From Nonomuraea endophytica (GTDB lineage: Bacteria; Actinomycetota; Actinomycetes; Streptosporangiales; Streptosporangiaceae): a DNA stretch of 64,000 bases. Under the pieces are notes generated by a model. It saw only the letters and a program-made list of their open reading frames with translations. It did no database searches and was not told where the DNA came from. Both the position numbers and the translations under genes were made by a program. Below, in pieces: positions 28,062 through 34,752 of the stretch (positions are counted from its first letter, which is position 1; every line of letters begins with the position of its first letter). The stretch is from NCBI RefSeq assembly GCF_014203235.1, contig NZ_JACHIN010000005.1, forward strand, positions 62,001 through 126,000, given 5' to 3'.

Positions 28062-28544
28062 ATGTACGTCACTACTGACCGCGCGCTCGCGGACGGCGCG
28101 GACCCGCGCGACCTGCCGGAGATCACCGACGCCCTCTACCGGTTCGGGCTCGGCCAGGACCTGGGGGACGCGGAGCTGTTCGCCTCGGCCTTCGCCGAGG
28201 ACGCCCGGCTGGACTTCGGCCCGGCCGCCGCGAAGTGGGGGGCCGCGCCGCCGGTGATGTCGGGCAGGGACACGATCGTCACGACCATCCTGGGCCAGTT
28301 CGCGGGCCGGGTGGCGACCACGCACCAGGTCACCAACCCGCGCGTCGAGGTCACCGGCGACACGGCCCGGCTGACCGCGATGGTCGAGGCCCAGCACCTG
28401 CTCACCGCCGACCGGAGCGTGCACGCGCTGCTGAAGAACCTCTACGACGTGGAGCTGGTACGCGAGGACGGGCGCTGGCTGATGAGCCGGGTCGTCATCG
28501 ACAACGTCTGGTACACCGGCGACCCGCCCGCGATCTTCGGCTAG
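28062..28544 (+). CDS. NTF2-like (SnoaL/nuclear transport factor 2 family) protein
   Basis: A 160-residue alpha+beta cone-fold protein of the SnoaL-like/hydroxylating-dioxygenase-beta type. It shows EITDALYRFGLGQDLGDAEL, FASAFAEDARLDFGP and the C-terminal LVREDGRWLMSRVVIDNVWY. Such proteins act as small isomerases, cyclases, dehydratases or ligand binders. ATG 28062 is chosen because AAGGA lies 8 bases upstream; ATG 28053 would overlap it. It is divergent from LysR and probably regulated by it. Its TAG stop shares CTAG with the stop of the opposing P450 gene. Confidence 0.87.
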   Translation: MYVTTDRALADGADPRDLPEITDALYRFGLGQDLGDAELFASAFAEDARLDFGPAAAKWGAAPPVMSGRDTIVTTILGQFAGRVATTHQVTNPRVEVTGDTARLTAMVEAQHLLTADRSVHALLKNLYDVELVREDGRWLMSRVVIDNVWYTGDPPAIFG

Positions 28545-29752
28545 AGCTGGAGGCGGACGGGGAGGGTGGCGGCGGAGTTGGAGAACAGGGAGGGGACCGG
28601 GGGGATCCGGGCGGCGTCCAGCGACATTTCCGGATATCGGGCGAAAAGGGCGGGCAGGGCCGCCGCCGCCTCCAGCCGGGCCAGCCCGGCGCCCAGGCAC
28701 ACGTGCGGCCCGCCGCCGAAGGCCAGGTGGCGGCGCTGCTCGCGGGTGATGTCGAACCGCGCCGCGTCGTCGCCGTGCTGCGCCGTGTCACGGCCCACCG
28801 CGCTGTAGGGGGCGAGGATGGCCTCGCCCGCCGGGATCGTCACGCCCGCCACCGTGAGGTCCTCCAGGGGGTAGCGGGCCATGAAGTTCCCGATGGGCGC
28901 GTCCCAGCGCAGCGTCTCCTCCACCACCGCCGCCCAGGTGGCCTCGTCGCCCTTCAGGGCCAGGGCGAGCTGGTCGGGATGGGTCAGCAGCGCCCGCACC
29001 GCGTTGACGATGAGGCTGAGCGTGGTCTCGTGCCCGGCGGCCAGCATGAGCCAGATGGTCCCGGCCAGCTCCTCATCGGTCAGCCGCTCCGGGTCGTCCA
29101 CCTGCGCGGCGATCAGCGCGCTGGTCAGGTCCTCGCCGGGCGCGGCGTGCTTGCCCGCCACCAGGCGGCCCAGCAGCAGGTAGATGTCGCGCTGGGTGCG
29201 CAGCACCTCCTCGGGGGAGGTGGTCGAGCGGAAGATGCTGTCCACCAGCGTGCGCAGTTCGTCGCGTTCCCGCTCGGGCACGCCGACCAGCTCACAGATC
29301 ATCCGCATCGGCACCGGGTAGGCGTAGTGCGGGCGCAGGTCCACGGTGCCGTCGGGGGCGGCGTGGCCGGGCAGCTCGTCCAGGAGCCCGTCCACGATCT
29401 GCTCCAGCCTCGGCCGCATGCCCTGGACGCGGCGCGGCGTCAGCGTCTGGGTGACGAACTTGCGCAGCCGGTGGTGCTCGCGCCCGTCGGCGGTGACCAT
29501 GTTGGTGACCTTGACCATGCCGATCAGCGGCCAGTCGTCGGGGATCTCGCCGCGCCGGACGGCGTTCCAGTTGCGCCAGTCCTTGCTCACCCTGCGGTCG
29601 GCGACGAGCTCAGCCAGCAGTTCGTGGTGGGTGACGGCCCACGCCCGGACGCCGCCGGGCAGCTCCACCCGCACGACCGGCCCCGCCTCGCGGAGCCTTT
29701 CGGCCTCGCCGTGGTGGTCGGTTCCGGCCGGGTCGAGCGTGATGACGTCCAT
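28541..29752 (-). CDS. Cytochrome P450, CYP154-like (conservon CvnF position)
   Basis: A 403-residue soluble bacterial P450 with all hallmarks: the I-helix AGHETT (residues 239-244), ExxR as ETLR (279-282), and the heme loop FGGGPHVCLG with ligand Cys352. The conservon P450 pair of Streptomyces consists of a CYP157 and a CYP154 enzyme, and this one has the normal motifs expected of CYP154. Its oxidation substrate is unknown; electrons would come from ferredoxin genes elsewhere. ATG 29752 overlaps the stop of the preceding P450 as ATGA. It is the last gene of the conservon. Confidence 0.93.
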   Translation of the reverse strand: MDVITLDPAGTDHHGEAERLREAGPVVRVELPGGVRAWAVTHHELLAELVADRRVSKDWRNWNAVRRGEIPDDWPLIGMVKVTNMVTADGREHHRLRKFVTQTLTPRRVQGMRPRLEQIVDGLLDELPGHAAPDGTVDLRPHYAYPVPMRMICELVGVPERERDELRTLVDSIFRSTTSPEEVLRTQRDIYLLLGRLVAGKHAAPGEDLTSALIAAQVDDPERLTDEELAGTIWLMLAAGHETTLSLIVNAVRALLTHPDQLALALKGDEATWAAVVEETLRWDAPIGNFMARYPLEDLTVAGVTIPAGEAILAPYSAVGRDTAQHGDDAARFDITREQRRHLAFGGGPHVCLGAGLARLEAAAALPALFARYPEMSLDAARIPPVPSLFSNSAATLPVRLQL

Positions 29753-30918
29753 CAGTGATCTCCAAACAGGACCGGGAGCGCCGCGGGGCAGCGGGTCCAC
29801 GGCGAGGGGTGCGGGGTGAGCTCGTCCGGCGCCACCGCGAGGCGGACGTCGGGCAGCAGGTGCAGGGCCGTCTCGACCGCGGTGCGGGTGATCAGGCGCG
29901 CCGGGACCGGGGCCGGGCAGGCGTGCGGGCCCGCGCTCCACGCCAGGTGGGCCCGGTTGCCGAGCTCGATCACCGCCTCGCCGGTGTGCGCGCTCGGGTC
30001 GGCGTTGGCCGCCGCCAGGCCCAGGACCAGGGCGTCGCCGCGGGCGATGCGCCGGCCGCCGAGTTCGGTGTCGCGCAGCGCGTACCTCGCCGGCATGTTC
30101 GTCATCGGCGGGTCGCGCCACAGGACCTCGTCGAGCGCGTCGTCGACGCCGAGCCGGCCACCGCGCATGCGGCCGGCGAAGCGCGGGTCGGTGAGCACCA
30201 GGCGCAGCGTCTGGGAGATCCACGTGGTGGTGGTCTCCTGGGCGGCGGAGATCATCACCACCATCGACTGCAGGACCTCGGCGTCGCCGTTCAGGTCGTG
30301 GTGGCGCAGGAAGCGGCTGGTGAGGTCCTCGGCGGGGTCCTGCTGGCGGGCGTGCATGATGCCGCCGAGGATCTCCTCGAACTTCTTGTTGCCGGCCTGG
30401 GAGTCCTCGGCGCTGCCGAACAGCGCGCGCAGCGCCGCCAGCAGCTCGTGCCCCTGGGTGACGTCCAGGCCGAACAGGTCGGCGATGGCCAGCATGGGGA
30501 TGACCGCCGCGTACTCCCCCACCAGGTCGGCGCTGCCCTTGTCGCGGAAGCCGGCGATCAGGTCGGCGCACATGCCCTCCACCGAGCGGCGCATGCGCCG
30601 CTGGTCGATCGCGGCCACGCCGTCGTCCAGCGGACGGCGCAGCCTGCGGTGCTCGCCGCCGTCGGCGCCGATCACGTTCGGCCGCCAGAACATCATCGGC
30701 CCCAGCCCCGAGTCCGGCGGCACCACGCCCTCCTGGAACAACCGCCAGTTGCGGGCGTCGCGGCTGTAGAGCTTCTCCTGGCGGGTGATGGTGAGGATCT
30801 CCTGGTAGCCCATGACGAGCCAGGCGCCCACCCCGGGCTCCAGCTCGACCCAGGCCACGTCACCCCACCGCGCCCGCAGCTCCTCGTAGTCGGTGGTGGC
30901 CGTGAGCGGGGTGGTCAT
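29752..30918 (-). CDS. Cytochrome P450, CYP157-like without ExxR (conservon CvnE position)
   Basis: A 388-residue P450-fold protein. The heme loop reads SAGPHACPAP with ligand Cys334, and the I-helix has AAQETT (225-230). The K-helix motif that is ExxR in almost all P450s reads EVLW (264-267). Loss of that Arg, and Trp/Ala at other heme-loop positions, are hallmarks of the CYP157 family found in Streptomyces conservons. Activity is uncertain. It overlaps both neighbours by ATGA (start with cvnD, stop with the next P450), so expression is tightly coupled. Confidence 0.92.
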   Translation of the reverse strand: MTTPLTATTDYEELRARWGDVAWVELEPGVGAWLVMGYQEILTITRQEKLYSRDARNWRLFQEGVVPPDSGLGPMMFWRPNVIGADGGEHRRLRRPLDDGVAAIDQRRMRRSVEGMCADLIAGFRDKGSADLVGEYAAVIPMLAIADLFGLDVTQGHELLAALRALFGSAEDSQAGNKKFEEILGGIMHARQQDPAEDLTSRFLRHHDLNGDAEVLQSMVVMISAAQETTTTWISQTLRLVLTDPRFAGRMRGGRLGVDDALDEVLWRDPPMTNMPARYALRDTELGGRRIARGDALVLGLAAANADPSAHTGEAVIELGNRAHLAWSAGPHACPAPVPARLITRTAVETALHLLPDVRLAVAPDELTPHPSPWTRCPAALPVLFGDH

Positions 30919-31541
30919 GCCTTCTCTTTCTGTACGGCGGGCGCCTTCTGGCCCGCCTGCTCTTTCTGTACGGCGTGCTCGACCAGCGTGATGAGGCAGT
31001 CGAGGGAGGAGGCCCGGTTCCTGGCGTCGCACTCGACGATCGGCGTGTCCGGGGCCAGGTCGAGCGCCTCGCGCAGCGCCTTCCTGCCGTACCTGACCGA
31101 GTCGGGGAACAGGTTCACGGCCACGGCGAACGGCAGGTCGCCGCGGAGTTCGAGCTGGTCGAGCACCTCGAAGCTGCCTTCGAGGCGCCGCGTGTCGATG
31201 AGCACCAGCGCGCCCACGGCCCCCTCCGACAGCCCCGCCCACAGGTCCCAGAAGCGCTGCTGGCCCGGCGTGCCGAACAGGTAGAGCGCGGTGAGCGGGC
31301 TCAGCGTGATGCGGCCGAAGTCCATGGCGACCGTGGTGGTGGCCTTGGCCTCCAGCCCGGCCAGGTCGTCGACGCCGACGCTGGCCTGCGTCATCGTCTC
31401 CTCGGTGCGCAGCGGCTCGATCTCGCTGACAGAGCCGATCATGGTGGTCTTTCCGACGCCGAAGTCGCCGACCACGAGGATCTTCACCGATTCCTGGACC
31501 GTGTCGGGAAGGTAGCGGTCAGCGGAGCCTGCGGAGGCCAT
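30915..31541 (-). CDS. cvnD: Conservon GTPase CvnD
   Basis: A 208-residue small Ras/Rab-like bacterial GTPase. The P-loop is VVGDFGVGKTTMIGS (G1), G3 is LFGTPGQQRFWDLW, and NLFPDSVRYG occupies the G4 position. In the best studied conservon (cvn9 of Streptomyces coelicolor), CvnA-D form a membrane-associated complex resembling a eukaryotic GPCR system, with CvnD as the G-protein. The C-terminal tail (VQKEQAGQKAPAVQKEKA) holds a near-repeat VQKE. Its start overlaps the 3' end of cvnC by 23 bp, and its stop overlaps the first P450 start as ATGA. Confidence 0.95.
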   Translation of the reverse strand: MASAGSADRYLPDTVQESVKILVVGDFGVGKTTMIGSVSEIEPLRTEETMTQASVGVDDLAGLEAKATTTVAMDFGRITLSPLTALYLFGTPGQQRFWDLWAGLSEGAVGALVLIDTRRLEGSFEVLDQLELRGDLPFAVAVNLFPDSVRYGRKALREALDLAPDTPIVECDARNRASSLDCLITLVEHAVQKEQAGQKAPAVQKEKA

Positions 31542-31881
31542 CCAGCACCTCCTTGAGCATGTTCTGTGACGGCCGGGCGACTTCGGGGATACGCGAGCGG
31601 GCGGTCAGGTGGCCGGAGTCGACCAGGTCGGAGGCGAGGATCGAGGCGACGCTGAGCGGCAGCTCCAGATAGGCAGCCGCCTCGGCCAGCGACAGCAGCC
31701 TGCGGCACATGCGCACCAGCTCGCGTTCCTGGCGGCTGGCCGAGACCGGCAGCGGTTTGCCCGCCTCGGTGACCACGAGCAGGGTGTCCAGGCCGATCGT
31801 GTTGCGCGAGGGCCGGGCCCTGCCTTGCGTCAGCACGTACGGGCGGACCGCATGGTCCTTGTAGTCGCCCGGGTCCGTCAT
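31519..31881 (-). CDS. cvnC: Conservon DUF742 protein CvnC
   Basis: A 120-residue DUF742 protein. Typical features are an N-terminal VRPYVLTQGRARPS, a central LVVTEAGKP, and a helix-turn-helix-like region RLLSLAEAAAYLELPLSVAS ILASDLVDSGHL. In other actinobacteria DUF742 proteins accompany the roadblock protein and GTPase and contact them; molecular function is not settled. ATG 31881 overlaps the cvnB stop as ATGA. Its last 23 bp also encode the start of cvnD. Confidence 0.94.
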   Translation of the reverse strand: MTDPGDYKDHAVRPYVLTQGRARPSRNTIGLDTLLVVTEAGKPLPVSASRQERELVRMCRRLLSLAEAAAYLELPLSVASILASDLVDSGHLTARSRIPEVARPSQNMLKEVLDGLRRLR

Positions 31882-32267
31882 GCCCTGCGGGCCGGGGTGC
31901 TGAAGTTCCGTTCTCCGATCTTGATGACCTGGGCCTGCATCTGCTGGGCGATCAGGCGCGGGTCCACCACCGGCTCGGTGATCACCACCAGGTGGGAGCC
32001 GGTGCCCGCCGAGCGCGCGAACAGGTAGCCGCCCTCGAAGCCGACCATCAGCTCCTTCACCCCGCCGCCGTCCATGCCGAACTCCCTGCCGACGCTCTGC
32101 GCCAGCGACTGCAGTCCCGAGCAGGCCGCCGACAGACGGTCGGCGACGTCGCGCGGGGTCCCGGCGGAGCGTGCCTTCAGCAGCCCGTCGGAGCTGAGGA
32201 CGACGACGTGCCTGACACCGGGGACCCAGACGACCTCGCCGATCATCCAGTCCTGGTCCTGCTGCAT
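31878..32267 (-). CDS. cvnB: Conservon roadblock/LC7 protein CvnB
   Basis: A 129-residue roadblock/LC7-domain protein (WMIGEVVWVPGVRHVVVLSS, ADRLSAACSGLQSLAQSVG, GVKELMVGFEGGYLFARS), presumed GTPase regulator for CvnD. I chose ATG 32267 (MQQDQDW) because GGAGG lies 5 bases upstream and homologues start about there. A 15-bp tandem repeat keeps the frame open upstream, supplying further in-frame ATGs at 32282, 32297, 32312 and 32327. The last would overlap the cvnA stop as ATGA and add the residues MTDGR three times plus MTEER. Which start is used is open. Confidence 0.92.
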   Translation of the reverse strand: MQQDQDWMIGEVVWVPGVRHVVVLSSDGLLKARSAGTPRDVADRLSAACSGLQSLAQSVGREFGMDGGGVKELMVGFEGGYLFARSAGTGSHLVVITEPVVDPRLIAQQMQAQVIKIGERNFSTPARRA

Positions 32268-32279
32268 CCGTTCCTCCGT

Positions 32280-32330
32280 CATTCGTCCATCCGTCATTCG
32301 TCCATCCGTCATTCGCCCATCCGTCATTCG
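32280..32330 (-). repeat. 15-bp tandem repeat at the cvnA/cvnB junction
   Basis: Three full units (32280-32294, 32295-32309, 32310-32324) and a partial fourth. Read leftward they are ATGACGGATGGACGA, with one base difference in one unit. The array covers the cvnA stop and the start region of cvnB. Because 15 is a multiple of three, copy-number change would keep cvnB in frame while moving the distance between the cvnA stop and the cvnB Shine-Dalgarno sequence. Confidence 0.85.
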
Positions 32331-33781
32331 CCGTCGTCGCCGGGCTCGGTGTCGGCGTTGTGGTCGAAGAAGGCCGCCATCCAGGCGCCCGCCTGCTCGG
32401 GCGTCGTCTCGGTGCGCTCCGGTGCGGGCTGGTCCGCGGGCGCGCCTTCCTCGCCGTCGCCTTCCGCCGCGGTGAACGGGCCGCCCGCCGTACCCTCTGC
32501 CGATGGCGCGGCCTCGCCGCGCTTGGAGCGGCGGCGGGGCAGCTCGGGATCCTGGGGCGCGGCGTGCGGCGCCCTCTCCTCGGGTACGGCGGGGCGGGCA
32601 GCCCGCACCGGCGGCGCGGACACCGGTTCCAGCGTCTCGACCACGTCCGTCGGCACCAGCACCACCGCGCGCACGCCGCCGTAGGGCGAGGGCAGCAGGT
32701 CGGCGAGGAACCCGTGGCGGCGCACGTAGTGCCCGATGACGGCCAGTCCCGTCTGCGGGATCTCGCCGACCTCGCCGACGCCGACGGTGCGGCGGCCGGA
32801 GACGACCTCGCGGGCCTGCTCCAGGTGGTGCTCGTCCATGCCGACGCCGCCGTCGTCGATCTCGATGACCGCGCCGCGCTGGACGTTGCGGATGGCGACC
32901 AGCACCGTGGTGGCGGGGGGCGAGGACTGGGTGGCGTTGGCCAGCAGTTCGGCGACGAGGTGGATGAGCGGCTCGACGACCTTGGCGGAGGCTGCGGTGT
33001 CGGGGTCGCCGGAGACCTCGACGCGCTTGTAGGCGACGATGCGCGAGGCGGCGGCGCGTACCACGTCGACCAGCGCGAGCGGCTTGGGCCACTGCTGGCC
33101 GGGCCAGTCGCCGCACAGCACGGCCAGGCTCTGCGCGTGGCGGCCCTGCTGGGCGGCGGCGTGGTCGACCTGCATGCTGGCTTCGAGGACGTCCGGGTTG
33201 CCGGGGTGCCGCTCGGCCATGAGCGAGACGGTCTCCTGGATGCGGTGCGCTGAGGTCTGCACCCGGCGGGCCAGCGCCACGACGGCCAGCCGCAGCGACT
33301 CCTGGCGTTCGCGGTCCTGCTTGGCGGAGTCGGCCACGGTGTCGAGGACGTCCTCCAGCCTGGCGGCCACCTCCTCGTCCAGGGCCCCGTTCTGGTACGG
33401 CGGGGGCACCGGGGTGTCGTTCCCGACGGCCGGGATGCGCTCGGTGACCAGGTGCTTGACCGCCTCGTCGAGGGCGGTGGCGCGGGCGGCCAGGTGGTTG
33501 TTCCACTGGAGGTTGCGCTGCTGGACGTGGTGCTGGAACTCGGCCTCGCGCTGCTTGCTCGCCCGTTCCCGCTGCTCCAGGGCCTGGACGGTGGCGCCGT
33601 GCTCGTACCGGACGGCGGCCACGGCCACGGCGCAGACCAGCGCCGTCACGCCCGCGGCGACAGGTAACCAGGCGGCGGCGCCGGTCGCGGCGGCGAAGGC
33701 CAGCAGCGCGGCGAGGATAGGGAGGGCCAGGGTGACGGGCCAGAGCCACTGCGCCTGCTGGGGCGAGCGAGGGGAAGCCAT
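32324..33781 (-). CDS. cvnA: Conservon sensor ATPase CvnA
   Basis: A 485-residue histidine-kinase-like protein. Two transmembrane segments lie at about residues 12-60 (LWPVTLALPILAALLAFAAA; GVTALVCAVAVAAV). A coiled coil follows (QREAEFQHHVQQRNLQWNNH), then a helical region and an HATPase domain with LVAELLANATQSSPP, VIEIDDGGVGMDEHHL and TGLAVIGHYVRRHGF. The C-terminal 100 residues are Pro/Glu/Ala-rich and disordered. In conservons it is the membrane partner of CvnB-D. ATG 33781 has AAAGG 5 bases upstream. A good promoter and a candidate operator lie upstream. A 15-bp repeat covers its stop. Confidence 0.94.
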   Translation of the reverse strand: MASPRSPQQAQWLWPVTLALPILAALLAFAAATGAAAWLPVAAGVTALVCAVAVAAVRYEHGATVQALEQRERASKQREAEFQHHVQQRNLQWNNHLAARATALDEAVKHLVTERIPAVGNDTPVPPPYQNGALDEEVAARLEDVLDTVADSAKQDRERQESLRLAVVALARRVQTSAHRIQETVSLMAERHPGNPDVLEASMQVDHAAAQQGRHAQSLAVLCGDWPGQQWPKPLALVDVVRAAASRIVAYKRVEVSGDPDTAASAKVVEPLIHLVAELLANATQSSPPATTVLVAIRNVQRGAVIEIDDGGVGMDEHHLEQAREVVSGRRTVGVGEVGEIPQTGLAVIGHYVRRHGFLADLLPSPYGGVRAVVLVPTDVVETLEPVSAPPVRAARPAVPEERAPHAAPQDPELPRRRSKRGEAAPSAEGTAGGPFTAAEGDGEEGAPADQPAPERTETTPEQAGAWMAAFFDHNADTEPGDDGE

Positions 33782-33866
33782 GACAACCTTTGCATGGGTG
33801 GATGGGAGGCGTGGCCGTCCTGCTTGGTGTCGCTTGTGGCGGCGGAGGAACTCACACCAAGATCCG

Positions 33867-33894
33867 ATTATTCCGACTTCACACGATGAGTCAA
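33867..33894 (-). promoter_or_regulatory. Candidate promoter of the conservon
   Basis: On the leftward strand TTGACT (33889-33894) and AATAAT (33867-33872) are separated by 16 bases. Each differs from the vegetative consensus at one position, a strong match for this GC-rich genome. It lies 86 bp upstream of the cvnA start, in a locally AT-rich patch. The TCTG-N-CAGA dyad at 33907-33919 is just upstream of the -35 element. Confidence 0.6.
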
Positions 33895-33906
33895 TCCATC
33901 TCGCGT

Positions 33907-33919
33907 TATCTGTCAGATA
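33907..33919. promoter_or_regulatory. Palindrome TATCTG-T-CAGATA, candidate PadR operator 1
   Basis: A perfect 6-1-6 inverted repeat whose TCTG-N-CAGA core is shared with two other dyads nearer padR. It lies just upstream of the likely cvnA -35 element. Assignment to PadR is inference from the shared core. Confidence 0.5.
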
Positions 33920-34028
33920 TATGGCAAAGGTTGTTTTTATCCTTGTTTTGGATGGTTTATCAGCCTTTGGGGGCTTTCGGGCCTTGTCGGCGCGCACCCC
34001 ACCCCCTTCCTCCGGCCCGGCACCGCCT

Positions 34029-34047
34029 AATATGTCTGGCAGATACG
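34029..34047. promoter_or_regulatory. Dyad with TCTG-G-CAGA core, candidate PadR operator 2
   Basis: ATATGTCTGGCAGATACGT has a perfect TCTG-N-CAGA core (34035-34043) and partial symmetry outside it. The adjoining TAATAT (34028-34033) could be a -10 element for padR, so a bound protein would block it. Confidence 0.5.
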
Positions 34048-34095
34048 TACGTGCGGTCGCCGATCGGAGGCGAGGGCAGGTCAGCGGGCTCCACC

Positions 34096-34114
34096 ATATG
34101 TCTGCCAGACGTAT
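34096..34114. promoter_or_regulatory. Dyad with TCTG-C-CAGA core, candidate PadR operator 3
   Basis: ATATGTCTG-C-CAGACGTAT matches its reverse complement at 8 of 9 positions per arm. It ends 12 bases before the padR ATG and shares the first nine bases with operator 2. Its placement suggests autoregulation. padR has no Shine-Dalgarno sequence, so its mRNA may start close to the ATG. Confidence 0.65.
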
Positions 34115-34126
34115 TAGGCTGGCCGC

Positions 34127-34750
34127 ATGGCACAAGATGACCAGCTGCCCGACCTGACGCCCACCGCGTGGGCGATCCTCGGCTTCCTGTCGTTGAAGGC
34201 GCAGTCCGGCTACGAGATCCTGCGGGCCGCCAAGCGCTCGATGGAGGCGTTCTGGGGCATCAGCAACGGCCAGCTCTACCCCCAGCTGCACCACCTGGCC
34301 GAGCAGGGGCTCATCCGGCCGGCCGGGGAGGCCGAGGGGCCGCGCTCGCGCCAGCGCTGGGAGATCACCGACCTGGGCCGCTCCGCGCTGCGCGCCTGGC
34401 TGGAGTCGCTGTCCTCGCCCGTCCAGATCAGGGACGAGAACCTGGTCAAGCTCTTCTTCGCCGGCGGCGGCAGCCCCGACCTCGTCGGGCGGCTCCTCGA
34501 GGAACGCAAGAAGATCTTCTCCCAGTTCGAGAAGGTGATCGACGCGGTGCTGCCCGGCGACCGGCTTCCCGAGGCCGAGCAGGCCGCCTCGCTGGGCGCC
34601 CCCGAGCTCCTGTTCCGCTACGGCAAGCACTTCACGAAGTCGACCATGCGCTGGATCGACCAGGAGGAGTCCCGCATGCTGGCGGCCCTGCGGAAGGCCG
34701 ACGAGGACGACAAGGACAAGGAAGACGAAGACGACGAGGAGCGCTCCTAA
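34127..34750 (+). CDS. PadR family transcriptional regulator
   Basis: A 207-residue regulator. The N-terminal PadR winged helix (TPTAWAILGFLSLKAQSGYE, SNGQLYPQLHHLAEQGLIRP, SRQRWEITDLGRSALRAWL) is followed by a C-terminal helical dimerisation domain of the Vir_act_alpha_C type. The tail is extremely acidic and lysine-rich (KADEDDKDKEDEDDEERS). Three TCTG-N-CAGA dyads lie in the region shared with the divergent conservon, so it may repress itself and the conservon. The UbiB-like gene starts 2 bp after its stop and is probably coupled. No Shine-Dalgarno sequence precedes the ATG. Confidence 0.94.
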   Translation: MAQDDQLPDLTPTAWAILGFLSLKAQSGYEILRAAKRSMEAFWGISNGQLYPQLHHLAEQGLIRPAGEAEGPRSRQRWEITDLGRSALRAWLESLSSPVQIRDENLVKLFFAGGGSPDLVGRLLEERKKIFSQFEKVIDAVLPGDRLPEAEQAASLGAPELLFRYGKHFTKSTMRWIDQEESRMLAALRKADEDDKDKEDEDDEERS

Positions 34751-34752
34751 AC

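Noticed and set aside
32280..32330. CRISPR or transposon target duplication
   Set aside because: The 15-bp units are directly adjacent, in frame and within an operon; no element lies between copies.
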